A stretch of 64,000 bases of DNA from Phycisphaeraceae bacterium (GCA_019636755.1 JAHBWZ010000006.1:62001-126000), one strand, 5' to 3'; shown: positions 1 through 9,729, counted from the stretch's first letter. Notes: generated by a model not told the origin, from the sequence alone. Numbers and translations: made by a program.

Positions 1-2813
1 ATGCGTTCAGTCTGAACCCGCCCGGACAGCCCATCGCGCATCCGGTCATCACCGTCGGGGACACGGTGCGCTGGGTGTGGCTCCAGGGGAATCACACCAC
101 CACCTCGGTCGCCGGCAGCCCGGAGACGTGGAACGCACTGCTCAACTCGTCAAGCCAGACGCATGCGCACACGTTCACGCAGGTCGGACTCTGGTGGTAC
201 TACTGCATCCCGCATGGTTCCGACAATGGTGACGGCACCGCCAGCGGCATGTCCGGAACCGTCACCGTGCTTCCGGCCGGACCCGGTGCCTGCTGCCTGC
301 CGGGCGGTGCGTGCCTGGTGCTGGCCCCGGCAGCGTGCCTGGGCGACGGCGGGTCGTACGAGGGCGACGGCACGAGCTGCATGCCCGATCCGTGCACCGT
401 CGAGCCGATCGTCACGGTCCTCGTCGCGGATCGCGACAACATCCTGTACGAGACGGTGGACGGCTCGATCAGCAACGCGCAGGGATCGTCGCTCTACGTG
501 GGCAACCAGAACAGCGGCGCCCGCCGCCGCAGCGTGCTGCGATTCGACCTTGGCGCGATCCCGCAGGGGGCCGTGGTGCAGTCCGCGTCCCTGCGCCTGC
601 GCTGCAACCAGTCCTCGGGCGCGCCGTTCCCGGTCACCCTGCATCGCCTGCTCGCCGACTGGGGCGAGGGCACCTCGCAGGCCGGGGGCAACGAGGGCTC
701 CGGCGCTCCCGCGACCGCCGGCGACGCGACGTGGCTGCATCGATTCCACCCGGACCTCTTCTGGGCGACGGCCGGCGGCGACTTCGTCTCCACCACGAGC
801 GCCTCGGTCACGATCGCGTCCGGCAACACGCTCTACACGTGGACCGGCGGTGGGATGCATGCTGACGTCCAGCACTGGATCGACATGCCCGCGATGAACC
901 ACGGCTGGATCATGCGCGGCGACGAGGCGTCCAGTTCCAACTCGAAGCGGCTGGACAGCCGGCACGTGGCCACCGAGGCCAACCGTCCCACGCTCACCGT
1001 GACCTGGCTGCCGCCGGCGCCGGGCGGCGCCTGCTGCTTCAGCGACGGCACCTGCGAGGCGATGTCCGAAGCGTCGTGCATCGACATGGCAGGAGTCTTC
1101 CAGGGAACCGGGACGCTGTGCGACCGCGTCGCGTGCCCGATCGTGCTGGCGAAGTATGTCGACGCGCTGCCGCGACCCGCGGTGGCCGTGCCTGCCGTCG
1201 GGGTACCCGGCGGTCCGGCGCACTACGAGATCGCGATGACCGAGCAATTCCAGCAGCTCCACCGGGACCTGCCCCCCACGCGCGTCTGGGGATACGCCGG
1301 CACCTATCCCGGGCCCACCATCGAGGCCCGGAGGCACCAGCCCGTCACCGTGACCTGGACGAATGACCTGCGCGTCCACGAGACCGGGGAACTCCGCACG
1401 ACGCACGCGCTCACGGTCGATACCTGTCTGCACGGACCGCACCACACCGGCACGGTCCCGGTCGGCATCGTGCACCTGCACGGCGGCAAGGTGGCGCCGG
1501 AGAGCGACGGATACCCGGAACTCGCCTTCCCGCCCGGACAGTCGTCTCCCGTCTACACGTATCCCAACGACCAGCCCGCGGCGACGGTCTGGTACCACGA
1601 CCATGCGCTGGGCATCACGCGGCTCAACGTGATGATGGGCATGGCGGGGTTCTACCTGATCCGCGATGACGAGGAGGACGCCCTCGGTCTTCCGTCCGGC
1701 GAGTACGAGATCGCGATGGCGATCCAGGACCGCGCATTCCACCCGGACGGGTCGCTGCGGTATCCGGACATGTGGCACGAGCACTTCTTCGGCGACGTGA
1801 TCCTGGTCAACGGCAAGGTCTGGCCGTACCTCGACGTGGACCGCGGCCTGTACCGGTTCCGCGTGGTGAACGGCAGCAACAGCCGTGCGTACACGCTGTC
1901 GCTGTCGGACAGCGCGTCGTTCCGGCAGATCGGAACGGACCTCGGACTGCTGGAGGCACCGGTCACGCTCACTGAACTGACGCTCCTGCCCGGTGAGCGC
2001 GCGGATCTCATCGTGGACTTCTCGGGGTACCTCCCCGGGACGGAAATCGTGCTCCTGAACAGCGCGCCCGCGCCCTTCCCGGGATTCCCGGGCGTGGGCG
2101 TCATCCCGGAGGTGATGAAATTCATCGTGCAGGACGCGGCGGGGCACACGGCGCCCGTGCCGGCCTCGCTGGTCACCGTGCCGATGCTCCACGAGCAGGA
2201 CGCGGTGATCGAGCGCGTGCTCGACCTGCGCACGATTCCCAACATCCACTGCCCGGACCACCACGACCAGATGTGGACGATCGACGGCCTGCTCTGGGAC
2301 GACATCACCGAGTTCCCCGTGCTCGGCACGACCGAGATCTGGACGTGGCGGAACGACTCCGGGATCAGCCACCCCATGCACATGCACCTGGTGATGGTGC
2401 AGGTCCTGGACCGCCAGGCGATCGACGTCAACACGGGCGAGCCCACCGGGCCGCGCATTCCGCCCGCACCGAACGAGCGCGGATGGAAGGACACCGTGAA
2501 CGCGCCGCCCGGCTTTTTCACGCGCATCATCACGCGCTTCGAAGGCTTCACCGGTCTCTACCCCTACCACTGCCACATCCTCGAACACGAGGATCACGAG
2601 ATGATGCGGCAGTTCCAGGTGGTCGCCGTGCCTCCGGTCCCCGGCGACATCAACGGCGACGGCACCGTGGACTTCGCCGATCTGCTCCTGGTGCTGAGCG
2701 CCTGGGGCCCCTGCCCCGGCGACCCGCACCACGATCCCTGCCCCGCCGACCTGACCGGCGACGGCACGGTGGACTTCGCCGATCTCCTGATCGTCCTTGC
2801 GAACTGGGGATGA
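1..2813 (+). CDS. Secreted multicopper oxidase with extra cupredoxin, DNRLRE and dockerin-like parts (5' end outside window)
   Basis: The frame is open from base 3, so the start codon and any signal peptide lie upstream; about 936 residues are visible. In order: a blue-copper cupredoxin (about residues 1-95, ligands in THAHTF and YYCIPHG); a GACC cysteine motif; a DNRLRE-type domain (about 145-335) containing SVLRFDLGAIP; a second GACCF motif; then a three-domain multicopper oxidase (about 385-880). The oxidase keeps all four copper-binding motifs: HLHGG, WYHDHALG, HPMHMHL and the HCHILEHEDHEMM box with the type 1 Met. The tail holds two calcium-type repeats, GDINGDGTVDFADLL and DLTGDGTVDFADLL. 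Known family role: oxidation of phenols, metals or bilirubin-like substrates with reduction of O2 to water. The substrate is not deducible. The C-terminal repeats are probably a surface or sorting module of this phylum (inference). Confidence 0.9.
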   Translation, partial: AFSLNPPGQPIAHPVITVGDTVRWVWLQGNHTTTSVAGSPETWNALLNSSSQTHAHTFTQVGLWWYYCIPHGSDNGDGTASGMSGTVTVLPAGPGACCLPGGACLVLAPAACLGDGGSYEGDGTSCMPDPCTVEPIVTVLVADRDNILYETVDGSISNAQGSSLYVGNQNSGARRRSVLRFDLGAIPQGAVVQSASLRLRCNQSSGAPFPVTLHRLLADWGEGTSQAGGNEGSGAPATAGDATWLHRFHPDLFWATAGGDFVSTTSASVTIASGNTLYTWTGGGMHADVQHWIDMPAMNHGWIMRGDEASSSNSKRLDSRHVATEANRPTLTVTWLPPAPGGACCFSDGTCEAMSEASCIDMAGVFQGTGTLCDRVACPIVLAKYVDALPRPAVAVPAVGVPGGPAHYEIAMTEQFQQLHRDLPPTRVWGYAGTYPGPTIEARRHQPVTVTWTNDLRVHETGELRTTHALTVDTCLHGPHHTGTVPVGIVHLHGGKVAPESDGYPELAFPPGQSSPVYTYPNDQPAATVWYHDHALGITRLNVMMGMAGFYLIRDDEEDALGLPSGEYEIAMAIQDRAFHPDGSLRYPDMWHEHFFGDVILVNGKVWPYLDVDRGLYRFRVVNGSNSRAYTLSLSDSASFRQIGTDLGLLEAPVTLTELTLLPGERADLIVDFSGYLPGTEIVLLNSAPAPFPGFPGVGVIPEVMKFIVQDAAGHTAPVPASLVTVPMLHEQDAVIERVLDLRTIPNIHCPDHHDQMWTIDGLLWDDITEFPVLGTTEIWTWRNDSGISHPMHMHLVMVQVLDRQAIDVNTGEPTGPRIPPAPNERGWKDTVNAPPGFFTRIITRFEGFTGLYPYHCHILEHEDHEMMRQFQVVAVPPVPGDINGDGTVDFADLLLVLSAWGPCPGDPHHDPCPADLTGDGTVDFADLLIVLANWG

Positions 2814-3272
2814 GCGTCCGGACATCCCGCGCGGCGTGAACTGAAGTCCGGAAGTGAGGTGCGCGCGCGCAGCCAGCCCCGTCTCCCGACATGCCGCCGC
2901 GCGCGCCGTGATCAGCGCATCCATGCGACAGGCACTCGCCCTGGACTCCCGGATCGCGACCTTCCGCGCTTGACTGCCACCCACCCCGCTGTACCGTGGA
3001 CTTCGGGATCCGCTCACACGTCGATTCCCGAACAGCGCCCGCCGGTTTCCGGCGTATCCACTTCCCTGGGCGCTGTGTTGATTGCCCTGGGTTCCGCTTT
3101 CTCTCTCTCGACATCCCGGTCCGATTGGCCCCCCGGTCACCCCGGGCATCCGGTTCCCGGCCCCTTGGCGCCCGCTCGCGCCGGCGCGTGGGGGCGCATG
3201 TGTTCCCCGCCTGCCCTGGGCCCACGTTCCGTCGAGGTCAACCCGCACCCCTCACCCAGGAGACCCGCCCGC
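2814..3272. other. Intergenic region, no gene recognised
   Basis: No open frame here has recognisable protein features. A weak promoter-like pair, TTGACT at 2970-2975 and TACCGT at 2992-2997 with 16 bp between, could serve the downstream gene but would leave a leader of about 270 nt. A Shine-Dalgarno AGGAG lies just before 3273. Confidence 0.4.
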
Positions 3273-3950
3273 ATGCGACCACCACCTGTGACCCATTCGC
3301 CCGTACACCGTGAGCGCGCTGGAAGGCGTGCGCCAGCGCGCGCTGCGCCCGCGCGGATCACCGCGCTCCTCTCAGTCCTGCTTGCCGCGGCACCAGCGCA
3401 CGCCGCCCTGGTCGAACTCACCTTCTCCGGACATGTCACGCAGATCCTTGGGAGCCCGCATGGACAGTGGAGCACGATCGGCCTTGGGGATCCATTCGTG
3501 GTGCGATGCGTGATTGATTCGGAGGCGGAGGATCAGAGTCCGGGCGGCGCCGGCGGGCTCTACTTCTACCAGTCCGTCTCCATCTCCGTCGGCCCATACA
3601 CCGTCACCACGGGCACGGGTCCGGAGAACTACATCAGCGTCTCCCCGTTCGGCGGGCTCGGCGGGATGAGCAGCTATTCCATGAAGTACTTCGACGCGGC
3701 CGGCGACTGGGAGGGCCTGGTCAGTCTCGAGGGCCCCGGCGCGCTGCCTGATGACGCGCTGCCGATCGACCTCGACCTGGAGGCGTTCACGTTTCTGCGT
3801 GAGATGGGGCTGCACCTCTCCGAAAGCGTATCACTCATTCTCGCGGTCCCCACCAGCTACACCTACCGCCTCCTCCCAGCCCCCGGCGCACTCGCGCTCT
3901 TGACCATCACCGCGCTCTTCCCGCGCCGACATCGTCGTCTGCGCACCTGA
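3273..3950 (+). CDS. Small exported protein with PEP-CTERM-like C-terminus
   Basis: Unrecognised 225-residue protein. The ATG at 3273 is preferred over upstream in-frame codons because CAGGAG precedes it at good spacing and a signal peptide follows: basic residues, then ITALLSVLLAAAPAHA at about 33-48. The mature part is beta-rich and acidic (VELTFSGHVTQILGS, WSTIGLGDPFVVRCVI). The end reads LPAPGALALLTITALF followed by RRHRRLR, which matches the Pro, hydrophobic helix, Arg-cluster layout of PEP-CTERM-type sorting tails. It is probably exported and processed by an exosortase-like system (inference). It sits between two other secreted-protein genes in the same direction. Function unknown. Confidence 0.7.
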   Translation: MRPPPVTHSPVHRERAGRRAPARAAPARITALLSVLLAAAPAHAALVELTFSGHVTQILGSPHGQWSTIGLGDPFVVRCVIDSEAEDQSPGGAGGLYFYQSVSISVGPYTVTTGTGPENYISVSPFGGLGGMSSYSMKYFDAAGDWEGLVSLEGPGALPDDALPIDLDLEAFTFLREMGLHLSESVSLILAVPTSYTYRLLPAPGALALLTITALFPRRHRRLRT

Positions 3951-3965
3951 TTCCATGACTGTTCA

Positions 3966-4012
3966 AAGGAGTCCATTCGATGTGTAGTCAGTCAGTCAGT
4001 CAGTCAGTCAGT
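3966..4012 (+). repeat. Ribosome binding site followed by (AGTC)6.75 tetranucleotide repeat inside a start region
   Basis: AAGGAG at 3966-3971 precedes the ATG at 3980 by 8 nt. Six bases into the coding sequence, AGTC is repeated six full times plus AGT (3986-4012), encoding alternating Ser, Gln and Val. Gain or loss of one 4-bp unit would shift the frame, the usual layout of a phase-variable gene. Whether the copy number actually varies cannot be seen from one sequence. Confidence 0.85.
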
Positions 4013-6543
4013 GCAATCCGCGTGCCACTGCTGCACGCACCCGTTCTCCCGCTCGTCCTGGCGCTGAGCGCCATTCCCGAAGCGCGTGCTTATGAGTGCC
4101 CGCCGCTCACACCGGACATCACCATCCCGGTGCCCGAGAGTGCGCCCGATGCATGGGCGTTCATCCAGTTCGGACATGCGATCGCGCGAAGCGGTGACCG
4201 CGTCATCGTCGGCGGCGTCGAGGGCGGCCTCGAGGGTACGGGGTTCGGCAAGGGACCCGGATTCGCCACGGTCTTCACCGTGGATGGATCCACCTGGACG
4301 GTCGAGGCGCTGCGCCTCGCCGCCTCGAACGGCGCCGTGGACGACGCCTTCGGCGCGTCGGTGGCAATGGACGGCACCGTTGCCGTGATCGGTGCGCCTC
4401 GTCGCACGGTGGGTGCAACCCAGCGCGCCGGCACTGCCTTCATCTTCACCCGCTCCGGATCCACCTGGTCAGAGGCCCAGATGCTGACCGCGCCGTCGCC
4501 GCAGGCAGCGGCGACATTCGGCCGGACCGTCGCGCTGTCCAGGAACCTGCTCGCCATCGGCGCACCCTACGAGAACGACGGATCCACCCAGGATGCCGGC
4601 GCCGTCCACGTCTTCCGCCTGGAGAGCGGCACGTGGACGCATCGCAAGCGACTGACGGCGCCGTCGCCGCAGATGCACGACTTCTTCGCCACCTCCATCG
4701 CTCTGGACGGGACCTCACTGGTCGCCGGCTGTCCGGGCAAAGAGAACGGTTCCGTGTCAAGCGCCGGCGCCGTCTTCGTCTACGACCTCTCCGACTCGGA
4801 TCCGGCGGCGTGGACGCTGCTGGACACCCTGGTGGCGCCGGATCCGCTGGAGAATCAGCAGATGGGCGCGGCCGTGGCGATCCTGGACGACGTCATCGCC
4901 GCCGGCGCGCCGCTGGACTCGATCGGCAGCGGGGCGTGCCAGGCCGGCGGCATCGGCACGCCCGCGTTCGGCGCGGTGCACGTCTTCCGCAGGGACGGCG
5001 GAAGCGCGGTGCATGAACAGCGCCTCACCCTGCCGCCGCCGGCGTGCGACGGCATCCGTCAGTTCGGCGCGACGCTCGCGCTTGCGTCCGGCAGAGTCCT
5101 CATCGGCGCGGTCGAGGACGGGATCGCCGGGGTCGCCGTGGGCTACGACGCGTTCGTCTTCGACCACACACCGACCGGGTGGACGATGGCACGGCGACTC
5201 CAGCGGCCGACCGACGGGGGCGGCGTGAACGCCCTCTTCGGATCGGCCGCGATCTTCATGGGGAACGCAACGGCCGTCGTCGGCGCCCGGAACTACCTTG
5301 AGTTCTCGAACACCATCTACGAGGGCCGCGTCTTCGCCTTCGACGTGGAGATCACGGACTGCAACGGCAACGGTCTGGACGACTGCGTGGAGATCTCCGC
5401 GTGCCTGGTCGCCGACTGCAACGGCAACGGCATCCCCGACTGCTGCGACATCGCGGCCGAGACGTCGGAAGATGCGAACAACAACGGCATCCCAGACGAG
5501 TGCGACGCGCTGCTGGACTGCGGCGGATCACTCGCCGACTGCACTGTCAACAGCATGCCGGACGAATGCGAGCGGTCGGGACTCTTCGACGTCATCTTCG
5601 TTCTGGACGAGTCCGCAAGCGTCGTCGATGGCAACCCGCCGACGTTCGATCTCCAGAAGGACGCGGTCAGGGCCGCCATCTGCGGACTCGGCGCACTCGA
5701 CGCGTTCGCCGCGATCGCATCGCTGCGGGCGAAACGGCTGCCCGAGCACGCGCAGCAGACACCCATGGGAGCTGGCGTCCATGCAACCCCTCTTCGCGCA
5801 TGCAGGTGGGTTCCGGTCATCCGGCGCACGAGTAGTGGTGTCTGCACGCGCAGGATCCCGGGTCAGGTGCTGAGGACATCAGGCGACGACGGCGCGCCCG
5901 ATGCGTTGCGCGAGAAGGCGCGTCCGGGATCGCCCACCCGCGAGGGGGGGTTGCAGGGGGGCGCTTCAGCCCCCCTGCGCATGCGCGTTCAGAGAGCGAC
6001 GGCGTGCACGGCGCAGTGCCCTGGTGCATCATCAAGCTCGCTGACTCGGGCATGCACGCGTGCGCGCGCTCGCTCGCCCGCCCGATGTCGTTCCAGGCAA
6101 GCGGCTGACCTCGAGTGCCCTGATCGCTCGATTCTCCGTCAGGGGGCGCGAGCGCAGGGGGGGCTGAGGCCCCCCCTGCAACCCCCTTGCGCGCATGAGG
6201 GTGGTGGAGGTCAGCCGGCGTGCGAGTGGTGGTGTCTGCGCGCATCCGGTCGCACCGAGCAGGTCGGTCTCGGGAAGCGCTCCCCACCGTCCGCCGCTGC
6301 GATCCACGCGGACTGGTGGAGTACGGCACGGACGTCGAGGAACTCCACGCTGCCGTGCGCCGCGTCATCATCCAGGACCTGCTCGGCTGCCCCGGCGTGC
6401 CTGTGGATCTCTGCGACGACGACGCCCCATGGATCCGGGACTGCAACGGCAACGGCATCCCGGACTGCATCGAGCGATACGGGTACAACCCCGCGAACCT
6501 GGCCGCATGCATCGAGGCGATGATCCTGGCCGAGACGCCGTAA
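3980..6543 (+). pseudogene. Secreted FG-GAP beta-propeller / von Willebrand A protein, interrupted by an insertion
   Basis: The signal peptide ends near PEARA at about residue 38. FG-GAP-type propeller blades follow (about 50-455; motifs FGASVAMDG, FGRTVALSRN, AGAVHVFRL), then calcium-binding repeats of the type DCNGNGIPDCCDI (about 457-530), then the start of a von Willebrand A domain with FDVIFVLDESAS (MIDAS). Around 5740-5800 the sequence stops looking like protein, and a palindrome-rich insertion occupies about 5782-6252. The original C-terminus resumes in another frame from about 6316 (VEYGTDVEELHAAVRRVIIQ, then DCNGNGIPDCIERYGY), ending at TAA 6541-6543. The first frame stays open to 6523, so a chimeric 847-residue product is possible but its last 250 residues are nonsense. 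The middle of the vWA domain is missing, so the gene is probably broken. Confidence 0.75.
5782..6252. mobile_element. Palindromic repeat element inserted in the FG-GAP gene
   Basis: Two GC-rich hairpins with nearly the same stem sit at about 5952-5978 (stem GCAGGGGGG / CCCCCCTGC) and 6154-6180 (stem GCAGGGGGGGC / GCCCCCCCTGC). The sequence beside them is partly inverted between the two sites (GGGGGTTGCAGGGG at 5944-5959 against CCCCTGCAACCCCC at 6173-6186). In addition, about 75 bp starting TGCAACCCC and running to GAGTRGTGGTGTCTGC is present as an imperfect direct repeat at 5782-5858 and 6177-6252. No transposase is encoded, so this looks like a non-autonomous element or two nested copies of one. 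It lies where the host gene loses coding sense. Confidence 0.6.
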
Positions 6544-7101
6544 CAGCGCGGCGCCTGCCTGTGCGGTCCACCTGCGGAACATTCCCGCGTGGACCGTGGA
6601 GGATCGTCGTCCTGGACATCGCCGCGACACACTCGTCCCCCGGGGCCCTCTCGCAGAGCCCCGGGGGGCGTTCTCGCCGACGCGGACCACGGGGCGCATG
6701 CAGGACACGCACGCGCGAACGAGGGCGAATGACAGGAAGCCGACGGACCTGACCGTGGGAAAGAAGGCGTGATGCGCAGGTCAGCGCCGGGGAGGGTCAG
6801 GGCCGCCGTGCCGGGCAGCGTGTCACCCATGTGCCCGCACGGGCGCAGACATGGCGATGGCCGACGCGAACATCTGCGCAGACAGCGATGCACCGGCAGC
6901 GCCGGGAAGGCCGACGACGTTGCGCCCGGGATCGCGCCACGCGCACGCCTTCAGCCTGTGGGGGCACTGAAGCACGATAATCCCTGTGCGTGCGTGCCGT
7001 CGGCGTCGCCTTCGTGACATCAACGGCGCGCGTGCGCAGAGGGACCGGACGTTGACACAAGCCCCCCCTGCCCGACGACGGACCCGCCCACGCGGAGACG
7101 C
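6544..7101. other. Intergenic region between converging genes
   Basis: No recognisable gene. It contains the hairpin at 6637-6667 and otherwise low-information GC-rich sequence. The genes on both sides point towards it, so no promoter is required here. Confidence 0.5.
6637..6667 (+). terminator. Strong GC hairpin after the FG-GAP gene
   Basis: Perfect 10-bp stem CCCCCGGGGC / GCCCCGGGGG with an 11-nt loop, followed only by CGTTCTC rather than a T-run. It lies between convergent genes and could end transcription from either side. Confidence 0.5.
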
Positions 7102-8619
7102 TCACCCGTCCGTGAACTGCCGGCGCAGGGTCTTCTTCGGAATGCCGAGCTGCTCGCGGTACTTCACGACGGTGCGCCGCGCGATCGGCATGCCGCGCCG
7201 TGCCAGTTCCCTGGCGAGTGCGTCGTCGCTCAGCGGGTCCGTCTTGTCCTCGGCATCGATGATCTCGCGCAGCGTGGCGCGGATCGCCTCCCAGGCCACG
7301 CCGTCACCGGCCTCGGTGCCGATGCCGCCCGAGAAGAACCGGCGGAGAGGCATGAGCCCGCGCGGCGTCTCCAGCCACTTGTCGGACACCGCGCGACTGA
7401 TCGTACCGACGCTCAGGCCCAGCTGGTCCGCGACCTCCGTCATCGTCAGCTGGCGAAGGTACTGCGAGCCCTCGTCGAAGAACTCCCGCTGCCGCGCGAT
7501 GACCACGTCCACCACGCGCAGCAGGGTCCGCTTGCGCTGCTCGATCGCGTCGATGAGCCCGCGCGCGGACAGGACGTGCTTCGAGATGAACTCGCGCGTC
7601 GTCCGGTCCTCGGTCCGGTCCGCCGCCATCGTCTCGTATCGGGGACGGACTCGAAGCGACGGAAGCCGGTCATTGCGGAGACGTGCGACATAGCAGTCAT
7701 TGACGTCGTCGTACTCGATGATCGCGTCCGGGATGATCGGGCGGACGGTCTCGTCCACGAGGTCGCGGGCGGGCGAGAGCGTCAGGCGTCCCATGAACTC
7801 CCGCGCCTCCTGGATCCGTCCGATCGGCAGCCCCGTGGCCTCCGAGATCGCGGGAAGCCGGTTGTGGATGAGATCATCCATGTGATCGGCGACGATCCGG
7901 CGCACGATCGACCAGGATTCGGCCCGCTCCTCGTCCTCTTCGCGGTGATGATCGATCTGGAGGAGGAGACACTCCACGTGCGAGCGCGCCGCGATGCCCG
8001 CCGGCTCCAGGTGCGCCTGGAGCAGCCGCAGGGCCCGCTCCAGGTCTTCCGCGGAGGGCGCCGGTCCGGGCAGGCGCTGCGCATGTTCAAGGATCGCGTC
8101 GAGCCCGTCGGTGAGCAGCCCGTCCGGGCCGATGAACTGGATGATCAGGCTGCCGGCGCGTCGCGTGTCATCGTCGGCCTCGACGAACCGCCACTGCGTC
8201 TCCAGCACTTCCGCCAGGCTCGGGCCGCGCCCGGCGACGTTCGCCATCGCGTCCATCTTGCCGTCGCGCTCACCGCGATCGTGGCGCCGTGCGCGCGTCG
8301 AGGAATACTCGTTCTCGAACGCCTCCGCATAGGACGACTCGAGGGCACCGAGACGGCGGAAGTCGTCCGACCCGTCACCCTCGCCGCCGACGACGAGTTC
8401 CTTCCGCCCGATGTCCGTCGCCTTTCCGTCCGACTCCTCCCGCTTCGCGCGGGCGCGATGTTCAACGATCTCCAGCGCGACGTTCTGTTCCAGTTCGCGC
8501 TGGATGTGCTCCTCCAGCTCCGTCAGCGGGAGTTCGAGGATGCGCATCGCCTGGATCTGCTGCGGCGAGATGCGCAGATCCTGCAGAAGCTTCTGATGCT
8601 GTCCGGTGTCGAGCCGCAT
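7102..8619 (-). CDS. rpoN: RNA polymerase sigma-54 factor
   Basis: 505 residues, the normal length for sigma-54. The N-terminus has the glutamine-rich region I that contacts activators (GQHQKLLQDLRISPQQIQAM, about 6-25) followed by an acidic region II. The core-binding domain spans about 120-310. A helix-turn-helix, TMTEVADQLGLSVGTISRAV, lies near 395-415. The C-terminus carries the diagnostic RpoN box as ARRTVVKYRE, one change from the usual ARRTVAKYRE. It directs polymerase to -24/-12 promoters and needs an AAA+ activator. The ATG at 8619 is 49 bp after recR, in the same direction, so rpoN is probably the last gene of the dnaX-recR operon. Confidence 0.95.
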   Translation of the reverse strand: MRLDTGQHQKLLQDLRISPQQIQAMRILELPLTELEEHIQRELEQNVALEIVEHRARAKREESDGKATDIGRKELVVGGEGDGSDDFRRLGALESSYAEAFENEYSSTRARRHDRGERDGKMDAMANVAGRGPSLAEVLETQWRFVEADDDTRRAGSLIIQFIGPDGLLTDGLDAILEHAQRLPGPAPSAEDLERALRLLQAHLEPAGIAARSHVECLLLQIDHHREEDEERAESWSIVRRIVADHMDDLIHNRLPAISEATGLPIGRIQEAREFMGRLTLSPARDLVDETVRPIIPDAIIEYDDVNDCYVARLRNDRLPSLRVRPRYETMAADRTEDRTTREFISKHVLSARGLIDAIEQRKRTLLRVVDVVIARQREFFDEGSQYLRQLTMTEVADQLGLSVGTISRAVSDKWLETPRGLMPLRRFFSGGIGTEAGDGVAWEAIRATLREIIDAEDKTDPLSDDALARELARRGMPIARRTVVKYREQLGIPKKTLRRQFTDG

Positions 8620-8668
8620 CGTCCGGGCAGTGTATCACGCCATCCTGCCCGGGCCCCGGACTGCGGCG

Positions 8669-9319
8669 TCACTCGGGATGCGGCCCCGGCATCATGCTGC
8701 GCGCGGCGATCGCGTCCGCAAGGACCGCGGGACTGGCGAAATCGAGGTGGGAACCCGAAGGAATGCCCCGGGCAAGCCGCGTCACCCGGACACCGAGCGG
8801 CGTGAGCTGCTCGGCAAGATAGAGCATGGTCCCGTCGCCCTCCAGCGTGGGATTGAGCCCCAGGATCACCTCGGCCACGCGGACTCCACCGACATTGTGC
8901 TCGGGCGCGGTGATCCGGTCGATGAGCGCCCTGATGGCAAGGTCCTCCGGTCCCACCGCGGCGAGCGGATCGATGAGACCGCCCAGTACGTGGTAGACGC
9001 CCCGGTAGAACCCCGTCGACTCCAGCGTGACGAGGTCCTTCGGCTGCTCGACGATCATCACCTGCGCGCGATCGCGGGACGGTTCGTCGCAGACCGGACA
9101 GATCGGCCGATCGGTCAGGTTCCAGCAGTACGGGCAGTGACGCACCTTGGCCCGCACGTCGCGCAGCGCGGCCGCGAGTGCTTCGAACTCCTCCCCGGAG
9201 GCGCGCAGCACGTGCAGCGCCATGCGCTCGGCACTCCGCCGGCCGATCCCCGGCATCCGGGTGAACGACTCGATCAGGCGTTCGACCGGTTCCGGATTGC
9301 CGCCGCGTCCCCGCTTCAT
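8669..9319 (-). CDS. recR: Recombination mediator RecR
   Basis: 216 residues, slightly longer than the usual 200. In order: a helix-hairpin-helix start (RLIESFTRMPGIGRRSAERMAL); the four-cysteine zinc finger CPYCWNLTDRPICPVC at about 81-96; a Toprim domain with VMIVEQPKD and GVYHVLGGLIDPL; and a C-terminal Walker-like stretch RVTRLARGIPSG. RecR acts with RecF and RecO to load RecA at gaps. Its ATG shares one base with the ebfC stop codon (TGATG), so the two are translationally coupled. The ebfC-recR pair is conserved next to dnaX in many bacteria. Confidence 0.96.
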   Translation of the reverse strand: MKRGRGGNPEPVERLIESFTRMPGIGRRSAERMALHVLRASGEEFEALAAALRDVRAKVRHCPYCWNLTDRPICPVCDEPSRDRAQVMIVEQPKDLVTLESTGFYRGVYHVLGGLIDPLAAVGPEDLAIRALIDRITAPEHNVGGVRVAEVILGLNPTLEGDGTMLYLAEQLTPLGVRVTRLARGIPSGSHLDFASPAVLADAIAARSMMPGPHPE

Positions 9320-9693
9320 CAGAGCAGTCCGCCCAGGCCGCCCGGCGGCAGCGGGAATCCCAGGTCACCCGCGGCCGCCTGGAGTTCGCTTTCCGCCGCG
9401 CTCCGCGCCTTCCCGAGCGCGGCGTTGACGGCACCGGCGATCAGTTCTTCGGCGATCAGTCGATCCTCGGCGGCCGCCGGATCGATCAGCGCCCCGAGCA
9501 TCGCCGGATCGATCTCCACCCGCGTGACCCGCAGGTCACCGGCGACGGTCGCGCGGACCGCGCCGCCCCCGGTTTCCGCGCTCACGCGCAGATCGCGCAG
9601 CCGCTCACGTGCCTCCTCGAACCGTGCCTTCAGCCGTGGCGCATCGCGCATGAGCGAGGCGATCTGCGTGAGTCCCTTCAATCCGTCGAACAT
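9319..9693 (-). CDS. ebfC: YbaB/EbfC family nucleoid-associated protein
   Basis: 124 residues, a little longer than typical. It has the family layout: an N-terminal helical arm (FDGLKGLTQIASLMRDAPRL), a central beta sheet with GGGAVRATVAGDLRVTRVEI, and a C-terminal helix AAEDRLIAEELIAGAVNAAL. It ends with the common Gly/Pro tail PPGGLGGLL. Family members form dimers that clamp DNA. It lies between the dnaX locus and recR, the canonical position. Confidence 0.93.
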   Translation of the reverse strand: MFDGLKGLTQIASLMRDAPRLKARFEEARERLRDLRVSAETGGGAVRATVAGDLRVTRVEIDPAMLGALIDPAAAEDRLIAEELIAGAVNAALGKARSAAESELQAAAGDLGFPLPPGGLGGLL

Positions 9694-9729
9694 GGTCGCA
9701 GCTGCTCCGTCGTCGCTTCTCTGCGGATG

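Noticed and set aside
150-3248. 1032-codon open frame on the minus strand opposite the copper oxidase
   Set aside because: Arg/His/Val-rich composition typical of antisense frames in GC-rich DNA, with no motifs; the plus strand encodes a clear copper oxidase.
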